Assembly (NCBI GenBank): GCA_964460345.1
Contig: CAYWRO010000131.1
Location: 1-5,805, forward strand
Origin: CAYWRO01 sp964460345
GTDB taxonomy: Bacteria; Planctomycetota; Phycisphaerae; Phycisphaerales; UBA1924
Length of the DNA stretch: 5,805 nucleotides
Direction: 5' to 3'
The position numbers and the translations under genes were made by a program. The notes under the pieces were generated by a model, which saw nothing but the letters and a program-made list of their open reading frames with translations, did no database searches and was not told where the DNA came from. Below are positions 1-5,482 of this stretch, in pieces; positions within the stretch are counted from its first letter, which is position 1, and each line of letters begins with the position of its first letter.

Positions 1-1
1 C

Positions 2-163
2 ATCGATCTGAGCGACAACGTCGAGTTGCTGCGCGCCGTTTTCGACCGGCTCGGGGCTGATCCGGATCGGTTCGTGGCCTACCGCCACGTGGCTCATCAC
101 CCGATGCCATGGGTATCGCTCGAGCGGCTCATCCGCTGGAGATCTGCATCGTCTGGTGGCTAA
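2..163 (+). CDS. C-terminal fragment of an unrecognised protein
   Basis: An open frame enters from the left edge and runs 53 codons to TAA at 161-163. The readable end begins IDLSDNVELLRAVFDRLG and continues through ADPDRFVAYRHVAHHPMPW to a Ser/Gly-rich tail. Most codons end in G or C, as in the other genes here, and the fragment has a plausible helical, soluble composition; the last seven codons (AGA TCT GCA TCG TCT GGT GGC) are less typical. I do not recognise the family and no catalytic motif is evident. It lies on the same strand as the secreted-protein gene, 108 bases upstream, with a terminator-like hairpin right after its stop, so it is probably a separate transcription unit. Coding status is inferred from the open frame and codon bias only. 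Confidence 0.55.
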   Translation: MDLSDNVELLRAVFDRLGADPDRFVAYRHVAHHPMPWVSLERLIRWRSASSGG

Positions 164-196
164 AGCCCTGGGGGAAAGGGGCTTGCGATATTTTTT
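163..196 (+). terminator. Weak intrinsic terminator candidate
   Basis: AAGCCC (163-168) pairs with GGGCTT (179-184) around a 10-base loop, and a T-rich stretch ending in six Ts follows at 189-196. It starts within the stop codon of the upstream gene. The stem is only 6 bp and six bases separate it from the T-tract, so this is a modest candidate. Confidence 0.4.
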
Positions 197-206
197 AGAT
201 CGACCC

Positions 207-234
207 TTGCCGCCCATGCCGCTCGGGTTACACT
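207..234 (+). promoter_or_regulatory. Candidate sigma-70-like promoter of the secreted-protein gene
   Basis: TTGCCG (207-212) and TACACT (229-234) are separated by 16 bases and resemble -35 and -10 boxes (each about 4 of 6 matches). A start of transcription near 240 would give a leader of about 30 bases. The -10 box overlaps the left arm of the palindrome at 232-257. The call rests on weak consensus matches and position. Confidence 0.3.
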
Positions 235-257
235 TTCCCAGAACTTTCTGGGAAAGT
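232..257. promoter_or_regulatory. 26-bp palindrome, operator or leader hairpin
   Basis: ACTTTCCCAGA (232-242) is the exact reverse complement of TCTGGGAAAGT (247-257), with ACTT between them. Counting the inner A/T pair the arms are 12 bp with a 2-base centre. The element ends two bases before the Shine-Dalgarno sequence AGGAG (260-264), which itself is 7 bases before the ATG at 272. It overlaps the proposed -10 region and start of transcription, as a repressor site would, but if transcribed it would also form a stable hairpin beside the ribosome binding site. The symmetry is directly visible; the role is inferred. Confidence 0.6.
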
Positions 258-271
258 CTAGGAGCAAGACG

Positions 272-2893
272 ATGCGGAGACTGGCCTGCCTTCTCGTGAC
301 GATCTCGGTCACGTTCCATTTGCCCGCCGCGGCACAACCGGCGAATGACCAGTGTTCGAACGCCGAGGTGCTGGAGCTCGACGCGTACATCTGGGGCAGC
401 AACGAGTTGGCGACGAGCGACCTGTTCGGTTCGTCTTGCAGCGGCTTCGATGATGCGGACGTCTGGTACGTCTTCACCGCCCCGCCGGACGCCGCGGCGG
501 AGTACCGGTTTCAAATCGCTGAGAGTTGGGACTCGACGCTGCTCACACCGACCATCTCAGCCTTCGATGAGTGCGGCGGAGCGGAGCTTGCCTGCGACAC
601 TGGTCATACAGCGCCGAAGCTGGATCTTCAGCTATCGCCCGGTCAGACGGTCTACATCCGTGTGGCGGGCGTGGATCAGGCGCAGGGCGCGTTTCCGATG
701 ACTGCGACGCTGACGCCGCCGCCGCCGTCCAACGATGAGTGCGCGGGTGCAACGCCGCTGCCGTTGACCGAGGATCCAACGGACCCGCTCCATGGCGACT
801 ACGTGGAAGCCAACGCCGGTGTTGAGGCGGCGTGCTTCTCCGGCGAGCCTGACCTGTGGTACAGCTTCACCGCGCCCGACGCCGATCGCTTCCGTTTCAC
901 CGTGCACGTCCTGGGTTCCGGTGAGATGAACATGGCGGTGTACGCCGCGTGCGGCATTGATTCGCCGCTCGCCTGCGACGCCGACTGCAGCGTCACGGGC
1001 CGGGCCGAACTCGACATGGCGGCGGGGCAGACCGTTTACCTGCGGGCCTCGGCGTGCACGACGTTCGACGGGCTGATTCCCTACTACCTGCGCGTGGATC
1101 GCGCTCCGGCGACGCCGGCCAACGATCACTGCGCCGACGCTGTCGCGCTCACGCCGGGCACGACCATCGCGGGAACGAACGCGGGGGCGACGGACCTCAA
1201 TGAGCCGGATCCCGGCTGCCTGGTCTTCGGATCGGGCGACCGGCTCGGCGTCTGGTACACGCTGACGAACCCCGCCTCCGAGCCGCGCATCTTCCATCTC
1301 ACCGCGGCGCCTTTGCGTCCCTTCTTCACGCCAGTCATCCGGGTCTTCGACGGTTGCAACGGCAACCAGATCGCCTGCGGCGGCGAAGGCCAGGGGCCGG
1401 ATGGAAGCACTTCTCTGAACGTCACGCTCTTCGCGAACGAGACCGTGCTCGTTCGCGTCGCCGGCGCAACGCTCGAAGAGGGCGGGTTTGACCTGAGCGT
1501 CAGCGCGCCGCTGCTGCCCGCGGTGAACGATGAGTGCGCCGGGGCCCTGCCGATCGTCGCCGGATCCTCGACCGCCGCCAGCAGCGCGAGCGCCACCGAG
1601 TCGTTCGCCCTCTTCCCCGACTGTGAGAACCAGGATACCCACGACCTGTGGTACGCGCTCACGAACACCACCGGCGCTCCCGCGATCTACGTCTTTGACA
1701 TCGCCGGCACCTCGCTCACCTCGGTCACGCTCAACTTCCTCGAATCGTGCGAGGCGCTTCCCTACGCCTGCACCGTCCTGTACTCGTCGGATACCGAAGC
1801 GCAGTTCGACATCCTCCTCGATGCCGGCCAGACGACACTCATCCGCATCGCGGGTTCGTCTTTCGCCGTCGGTGACTTCGTGCTGAATGTCAGCGAGCCG
1901 ATTGCGCTGCCGCCCGCGCCCGCCAACGACACGTGCGCGGCCGCGACAGCGATCGCCGCGTTCCCCTTCTTCGCCCAGGTCGAAGCGGGCGTCGCCGAGC
2001 CCGATGTGGACACTTCCTGCAATGTGGGCGAAGACCTCGAGACGAGCGGCGGCGTGTGGTACGCCTTCACCGCGCCGTTCACCGGTTCACTGCAAACGCA
2101 AGCCAACACGTTCCTGCCGGAGCTGAGCTTCGCGCTCTTTGAGGGCGGCTGCGGCGACCTCGTCGAGGTTACGTGCGGCGGGAGCTTCCCCGGCGTGCTG
2201 CCGGTGCAGGCGGGGGTGGAGTACCTGCTCCTGGTCGGTCGCGTCTCCGGTTCCGAGGCGTCGGCGCGCGATGTCTACGACTTCCAACTCGACCTGCTCG
2301 TCGAGCCGGGGTACGGCGAGGCGTGCGGCGACGCCGTGGCGGTCGACCTGCCGATCCGCGGCCGCATCAGCCTCGAATCGGCGATGAACGAGGGGCCGGC
2401 CGATGCGCCGGCGGGCTCCTGCAACGGCTTTGACACGATCGCCGGCGGGATGAACCACAGCGCGTACCTGTCGGTGACGCCGACGGCAAGCGGCGTGCTT
2501 GCGGCCTCCTTTGACCCGGCCTTCTTTGAGGGGATGGCCGTCATCTACGAGGGCGTCTGCGGTTCGCTCACGGAGCTGGCGTGCGCCCACGGCCCGAACG
2601 CGCTCGACTTCACGATCGACGTCGAAGCCGGGGGGCAGTACATCATCCAGCTCGGCTCCTACGACCTCTTCTGGTTCGGCGGCGATGTGACCTTCAGCAT
2701 GGAGCTGCTGCCGCCCGCGTGCGCGGCGGACCTCGACGGCACGGGCGGCGTCGATGTCTTCGACCTGCTGGCCTACCTCGACCTGTGGTTCGCCGCGGAT
2801 GTCGCCGCGGAGCGGACGGGCGACGACCCCGCCGTGATCGACGTCTTCGACCTGCTCGTCTACCTCGACGCCTGGTTCGCGGGGTGCGACTGA
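272..2893 (+). CDS. Secreted six-repeat Cys-rich protein with C-terminal dockerin-like domain
   Basis: The 873-residue product starts at the only ATG with a good Shine-Dalgarno (AGGAG, 7-base spacing) and begins with a signal peptide: MRR, a hydrophobic core at about 4-17, and a likely cleavage near A21/Q22. Six repeats of about 130 residues follow, starting near residues 25, 154, 284, 419, 552 and 682. Each opens with NDxC (EAC in the last), has a second Cys before a (D/G)xWYxxT strand, a CxxxxxxxC-type pair after an aromatic-rich strand, and a GQTxxIRVAG-like strand near its end. This layout resembles PPC-like beta-sandwich repeats of planctomycete and Bacteroidetes surface proteins. Residues 817-873 hold a dockerin-like pair: DLDGTGGVDVFD fits a calcium loop, while the second loop (about 847-860) is longer and begins with Glu. 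No enzymatic motif is seen. A structural or adhesive extracellular role is inferred; ligand and localisation beyond export are unknown. Confidence 0.9.
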   Translation: MRRLACLLVTISVTFHLPAAAQPANDQCSNAEVLELDAYIWGSNELATSDLFGSSCSGFDDADVWYVFTAPPDAAAEYRFQIAESWDSTLLTPTISAFDECGGAELACDTGHTAPKLDLQLSPGQTVYIRVAGVDQAQGAFPMTATLTPPPPSNDECAGATPLPLTEDPTDPLHGDYVEANAGVEAACFSGEPDLWYSFTAPDADRFRFTVHVLGSGEMNMAVYAACGIDSPLACDADCSVTGRAELDMAAGQTVYLRASACTTFDGLIPYYLRVDRAPATPANDHCADAVALTPGTTIAGTNAGATDLNEPDPGCLVFGSGDRLGVWYTLTNPASEPRIFHLTAAPLRPFFTPVIRVFDGCNGNQIACGGEGQGPDGSTSLNVTLFANETVLVRVAGATLEEGGFDLSVSAPLLPAVNDECAGALPIVAGSSTAASSASATESFALFPDCENQDTHDLWYALTNTTGAPAIYVFDIAGTSLTSVTLNFLESCEALPYACTVLYSSDTEAQFDILLDAGQTTLIRIAGSSFAVGDFVLNVSEPIALPPAPANDTCAAATAIAAFPFFAQVEAGVAEPDVDTSCNVGEDLETSGGVWYAFTAPFTGSLQTQANTFLPELSFALFEGGCGDLVEVTCGGSFPGVLPVQAGVEYLLLVGRVSGSEASARDVYDFQLDLLVEPGYGEACGDAVAVDLPIRGRISLESAMNEGPADAPAGSCNGFDTIAGGMNHSAYLSVTPTASGVLAASFDPAFFEGMAVIYEGVCGSLTELACAHGPNALDFTIDVEAGGQYIIQLGSYDLFWFGGDVTFSMELLPPACAADLDGTGGVDVFDLLAYLDLWFAADVAAERTGDDPAVIDVFDLLVYLDAWFAGCD
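2720..2890 (+). other. Dockerin-like / EF-hand-like C-terminal domain coding segment
   Basis: This segment encodes residues 817-873 of the secreted protein. Two copies of DVFDLL(A/V)YLDxWFA are bounded by Cys at 817 and Cys at 872, which may form a disulfide closing the domain. The first copy is preceded by a regular acidic loop (D-x-D-x-T-x-x-V-D). In the second copy the loop reads AERTGDDPAVID, with Glu and Thr where Asp would be expected and two extra residues. Such tails are common on exported proteins of Phycisphaerae as I recall them; their partner is not known to me. Confidence 0.75.
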
Positions 2894-2946
2894 ATGGTCA
2901 CGTGGATCGGCATCGCGGCCGACCCGATCGCGACAAGGCGGCCGCG

Positions 2947-3606
2947 TCAGCCGCCGCTGCCTGACAAAGCCTCTTCCAGCAGGGCGAAGAACTCGATGTT
3001 CCCTTCGCCCTGCTTCCTTGCGCGGCTGCCGAGGATGGGAGATCGCGTCGTCGCCACCACGCGGACGCCGAGGGCCGGCAACTGCTTGAGCGTCGCGGCG
3101 AAGGTCGCCTCGGCTTCGGCTTCCGTGAGGATCCCGCCGCGGGGCACGCTGCCCGGCTCGGCGGCGCTGCGCTCATAGTGCGGCTTGATGAGCGTGATGA
3201 TCCCCCCCCTCCCCCGCCGTCTGGCGGCGGTCTGCGCGAGCTCCGGCCGCAGCCACTTGAGCGCCGCCGGGATGCACAGCCGCTGCGGCGTCCACCCCAT
3301 GTCGATGACGACGAGGTCGACGCCCGCTTCCGGGGGATCGACATGCAGGGCGTTGGCCCGTTCGATGACCGTCACNNNNNNNNNNACGCGCGGGTCCTGC
3401 CGCAGCTTCCACGCGAGCACGCCGTACCCGGTGTCGACGCTCACCACGCTGGCAGCGCCGCCTTGCAGCAGGCAGTCGGTGAAGCCGCCCGTGGAGCACC
3501 CCAGGTCCGCGCACGCCAGGCCGGTCACGTCGACGCCGAAGGCGTCCAGGGCGTGGCGGAGTTTGACGCCGCCGCGGCTGACGTAGGGGTGTTCGCGGTC
3601 GGGCAT
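2947..3606 (-). CDS. TlyA-family (FtsJ-like) rRNA 2'-O-methyltransferase, lacking the S4 domain
   Basis: TlyA enzymes use S-adenosylmethionine to 2'-O-methylate ribosomal cytidines (16S C1409 and/or 23S C1920 in characterised members). Numbering from the ATG at 3606 (219 residues including unknowns): YVSRGGVKL at 8-16 is the family hallmark, DLGCSTGGF at 34-42 is the SAM-binding motif I, VDTGYG at 57-62 is motif II, and K15, D102, K141 (LIKPHYE) and E205 (GNIEFF) fit the K-D-K-E catalytic tetrad. Typical TlyA is about 270 residues with an N-terminal S4 RNA-binding domain; here none precedes YVSRGG. A GTG at 3696 would add 30 residues (MPRLDPQGKP...), but they show no S4 features, so I prefer the ATG; neither start has a clear Shine-Dalgarno. 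Ten Ns interrupt the gene after DPR. It lies downstream of lpxI on the same strand. Family assignment is firm; the exact target base is not. Confidence 0.82.
   Translation of the reverse strand: MPDREHPYVSRGGVKLRHALDAFGVDVTGLACADLGCSTGGFTDCLLQGGAASVVSVDTGYGVLAWKLRQDPRXXXXVTVIERANALHVDPPEAGVDLVVIDMGWTPQRLCIPAALKWLRPELAQTAARRRGRGGIITLIKPHYERSAAEPGSVPRGGILTEAEAEATFAATLKQLPALGVRVVATTRSPILGSRARKQGEGNIEFFALLEEALSGSGG
3376..3385. other. Assembly gap (10 Ns) inside the methyltransferase gene
   Basis: Ten undetermined bases fall between the codons for DPR and VTVIERAN of the methyltransferase. TlyA relatives read DPRVxxxER(T/A)N with no insertion there, so the true gap may be empty. The flanks both carry AC on the plus strand (gtcac before, acgcg after); merging them on that shared dinucleotide gives DPRVTVIERAN in frame. 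Exactly ten Ns suggests a placeholder rather than a measured length. Confidence 0.9.
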
Positions 3607-3711
3607 GACAGGGGGCACGTGTGCTGGTTGAGGGAACGATCGCCTGCGCGAACCAACGCCCAGGCACGGCTTGCCCTGCGGGTCAAGCCGTGGCACCGGC
3701 GTTCGTTTGAC

Positions 3712-4596
3712 TCACGCCTGCGCCGACGGGATCCCGATCACGGCCACGCCCATGGCGTCGGCCATGTCCAAAACCTTGGGCTTGTCGATCATGATGACGT
3801 CGCCGGCGGCCAGGGCCAGGCAGCGGCCCCCCGCGGCGTGCAGGTTTTCGATCGTGTGGATGCCCACGGTGGGGACGTCGGAGCGGCGGTCGTGCCCCGC
3901 CCGCGCGCCCTTGCAGAGGGTCCACCCCGGCGAGCGGCAGATCTGGCCGCAGCGTTCGATCATGCGGTCGGTCCCCTCGACGGCCTCGACGGCGATGACG
4001 TCGCGGTCGCGGACGGCGATCGCCTGGCCGATGTCCAGGCGCAGGGTTTCGGCCAGCAGGGGCCAGGCGAAGGCGATGTCGGCGCGCTGCTCGGGCGTCG
4101 GCTGGCGGCGGGTCATGACGCCGGCCTCGGCGAGGGAATCGGGGATGGGGGACGTCGAATCGATGAGCTGGACTCCGCTTCCACTGAGTTCATCGGCGAT
4201 CGCCCGCAGCACGGCGGGCGACCGGCGGTCGTGCCGCAGGCGCCTGAACCAGACCAGCAGCGTCTTGGCGTCCGGCACATTCTGGACCAGCGTCCAGGGG
4301 CTGTGCATGAAGCGGGCCTTGTCGACGCGGCCGACCATGATCGCGTGGTGCACGCCGGCGCGGGCGAGGATCTTCCCCCAGCTCGCGACGCGCAGCACGC
4401 CGACCCTCTTAAAGGTATCACACAAACGGGGCAGTTCGGCCTCGTACTGGTTCGACAACCCAAGGCCGTAGATCGGGTGCCCCGCCGCGCGCAGTCCCTC
4501 GGCGACGATGATCGGCAGCCGGCCGCCGCCGGCGATCAACCCGATCGGCGTCGGCGGGGGCGGTGGATCCGGCAGGATGGTGATGGGCGACGGCAT
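3712..4596 (-). CDS. lpxI: UDP-2,3-diacylglucosamine pyrophosphatase LpxI
   Basis: LpxI hydrolyses UDP-2,3-diacylglucosamine to 2,3-diacylglucosamine 1-phosphate (lipid X) and UMP, the fourth step of lipid A synthesis, at the cytoplasmic face of the inner membrane; it replaces LpxH in many bacteria. The 294-residue product has the family's order of motifs: GLIAGGGRLP at 19-28, a VGRVDKARF segment matching the usual GKV region, LDIGQAIAV, the VEAVEGTDRMIER signature, and KGARAGHDRRSDVPTVG at 229-245. The last contains the conserved Asp residues (D236, D240) of the active-site region, with His235 where Gln is usual. Length is slightly above the common 270-285 because of a proline-rich N-terminal extension (LPDPPPPPTP, residues 8-17). 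The ATG at 4596 is the only ATG ahead of the GGG motif, and no clear Shine-Dalgarno precedes it. No other lipid A gene is in the window. It probably shares a transcript with the methyltransferase gene 105 bases downstream. Confidence 0.93.
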   Translation of the reverse strand: MPSPITILPDPPPPPTPIGLIAGGGRLPIIVAEGLRAAGHPIYGLGLSNQYEAELPRLCDTFKRVGVLRVASWGKILARAGVHHAIMVGRVDKARFMHSPWTLVQNVPDAKTLLVWFRRLRHDRRSPAVLRAIADELSGSGVQLIDSTSPIPDSLAEAGVMTRRQPTPEQRADIAFAWPLLAETLRLDIGQAIAVRDRDVIAVEAVEGTDRMIERCGQICRSPGWTLCKGARAGHDRRSDVPTVGIHTIENLHAAGGRCLALAAGDVIMIDKPKVLDMADAMGVAVIGIPSAQA

Positions 4597-4651
4597 GGAC
4601 GGATGCGATACGTGAACGGCAGGTCGCGAACGGACTCCCGCGGCGGTGAGC

Positions 4652-4681
4652 GCCGGGGCGGCCTGCAGTGGCCGGCCCGGC
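4652..4681. other. GC-rich hairpin in the divergent spacer upstream of lpxI
   Basis: GCCGGG (4652-4657) pairs with CCCGGC (4676-4681), and inside it GGCC (4660-4663) pairs with GGCC (4670-4673) around TGCAGT. It lies 56-85 bases ahead of the lpxI start. It could be a leader hairpin of the lpxI transcript if transcription starts in the AT-rich patch just beyond it. No T-tract of terminator quality follows. In DNA this GC-rich some stems arise by chance. Confidence 0.3.
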
Positions 4682-4710
4682 TGAATTGTTGATTTAAGGA
4701 TATCGGATTG
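4681..4710. promoter_or_regulatory. AT-rich patch between divergent genes, possible promoter region
   Basis: This is the only AT-rich stretch in the 247-base spacer between lpxI and the small Cys-rich gene, containing TTGTTGATTTAAGGATATC. I find no pair of boxes with good spacing on either strand, so it is marked only as the likeliest place for one or both divergent promoters. Confidence 0.25.
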
Positions 4711-4799
4711 GAGGCCGCGGGGGCGATCAGTTTCGTTTCGAGTGCCCCGAAACAGGGGGTGTCGCAGGGACGGGGGCGCGTGCGGCTCTCTCGGCCGGT

Positions 4800-4820
4800 C
4801 GGCCGCTCATCCGGCGGCCG
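4800..4820. other. Hairpin ahead of the small Cys-rich gene
   Basis: CGGCCGC (4800-4806) is exactly complementary to GCGGCCG (4814-4820) around a 7-base loop, and a third copy, GCGGCC at 4825-4830, could compete for pairing. It lies just before the ATG codons at 4835 and 4844. Chance is a real possibility given the base composition. Confidence 0.25.
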
Positions 4821-4843
4821 GTCCGCGGCCGATCATGATCGCC

Positions 4844-5179
4844 ATGCCCCTGCCCGGTTCTGTGCCCGCCGGAGACCCGAACCTCACGCCCGACCCCCGG
4901 GATGTGGTGGACCTGTCCTTTCACCCCGCTGCCCCGGAAGTGGGGGGTGGCGCCGCCCCCGCCCGGCCGGAGAGGACCGGCGGAAACGCGCAGACCGGCG
5001 CAGGGGGGGGCTTTTTGCGTCTCTGGTTCAGTTGCGCGGGGGCGTACGGCCGGGCGTACCGCAACCGGGAGGGGACGAAGTACATCGGCCGCTGCCCGAA
5101 GTGCGGGCAGTGCGCCCAGTTCGGGATCGGCCAGGGGGGAACGAGCCGGCGGCAGTTCGAAGTGAGTTGCGGGCGCTGA
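4844..5179 (+). CDS. Small Cys-rich, zinc-ribbon-like hypothetical protein
   Basis: From ATG 4844 the product is 111 residues; another in-frame ATG at 4835 would add MIA, and neither has a visible Shine-Dalgarno. Residues 1-56 are Pro/Gly/Ala-rich and look disordered. Residues 57-111 look like a folded domain: LWFSCAGAYGRAYRNREG, then RCPKCGQC at 83-90, an IGQGGTSRR turn and a terminal FEVSCGR. Cysteines 64, 84, 87 and 109 could bind one zinc ion (C...CxxC...C); C90 is extra. I recall small planctomycete proteins of this YGRxYRxxxG...GRCPxCG...GGT style with no assigned function. The boundary between the two parts falls on a run of eight Gs (5003-5010), so the N-terminal reading frame is less secure than the C-terminal one. 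The gene is divergent from lpxI and followed immediately by the repeat-rich spacer. Confidence 0.7.
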   Translation: MPLPGSVPAGDPNLTPDPRDVVDLSFHPAAPEVGGGAAPARPERTGGNAQTGAGGGFLRLWFSCAGAYGRAYRNREGTKYIGRCPKCGQCAQFGIGQGGTSRRQFEVSCGR

Positions 5180-5180
5180 G

Positions 5181-5222
5181 CGGGAAGGGCCATGGGACCT
5201 ACGGGAAGGGCCATGGGACCTA
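5181..5222. repeat. Perfect 21-bp tandem duplication
   Basis: The 21 bases at 5181-5201 (beginning CGGGAAGGGCCATGG, ending GACCTA) recur without change at 5202-5222. The array starts one base after the stop codon of the Cys-rich gene. The second copy runs into the 9-base ATRGG units that follow. Confidence 0.95.
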
Positions 5223-5248
5223 TAGGTCTTATGGGTCCTATGGCAGGA
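5213..5248. repeat. Four 9-base ATRGG-type units
   Basis: ATGGGACCT (5213-5221), ATAGGTCTT (5222-5230), ATGGGTCCT (5231-5239) and ATGGCAGGA (5240-5248) follow in strict 9-base phase. The first junction creates a perfect 12-bp palindrome, GACCTATAGGTC at 5217-5228. These resemble the short tandemly repeated elements seen between genes in several bacterial groups. Confidence 0.75.
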
Positions 5249-5250
5249 GC

Positions 5251-5444
5251 GCTCCTGTGCAGGAGCGCGCCCGTCAAGCGCAGGAGCGCCTTGCTCCTGC
5301 ACAGGAGCGCGCCCGTCAAGCGCTGGAGCGCTGCGCTCCTGTACAGGAGCGCGCCTGTCAAGCGCTGGAGCGCGGCGCTCCTGTGCAGGAGCGCGCCTGT
5401 CAAGCGCTGGAGCGCCGCGCTCCTGTACAGGAGCGCGACCGTCC
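5251..5444. repeat. 42-bp palindromic tandem repeat, four copies plus a partial fifth
   Basis: Copies start at 5251, 5293, 5335, 5377 and 5419; the fifth keeps about 25 bases before diverging. Each copy begins with a 16-bp palindrome, GCTCCTGyrCAGGAGC, whose two central bases vary (TG, CA, TA, TG, TA). A linker, GCGCCyGTCAAGCGCT, follows. The end of each copy and the start of the next form a second palindrome, GGAGCGC-N-GCGCTCC, with N as T, G or C at three successive junctions (the first junction is less regular). A related perfect palindrome, CAGGAGCGCTCCTG (5244-5257), opens the array. The length is a multiple of three and all frames stay open across it, but no start, ribosome site or family match supports translation. 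A minisatellite or structured intergenic element is the best description. Confidence 0.95.
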
Positions 5445-5482
5445 TTCGCCAGGGACAGCCGCTGTCGACCACGTCCGCACGC

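Noticed and set aside
632..1642. A 336-codon minus-strand frame inside the secreted-protein gene
   Set aside because: Antisense to a gene with signal peptide and six clear repeats; its Arg/Val/Gly-rich product is typical of a shadow frame.
2907..2922. Hairpin TCGGC/GCCGA between the convergent genes as a terminator
   Set aside because: Only a 5-bp stem with no T-tract on either strand, so there is too little to call termination.
3178..4692. A 504-codon plus-strand open frame opposite lpxI and the methyltransferase
   Set aside because: It runs antisense to two genes with clear family motifs and its product is His/Asp/Arg-rich without recognisable domains, as expected for an antisense shadow in high-GC DNA.
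5192..5245. A collagen-like Gly-x-y reading (MGPIGLMGPMAG) in the 9-base repeat
   Set aside because: The Gly periodicity breaks after a few triplets and comes from the 9-base DNA period; no gene context supports it.
5251..5444. CRISPR array
   Set aside because: The copies are contiguous with no variable spacers and no cas gene is present; this is a tandem repeat.
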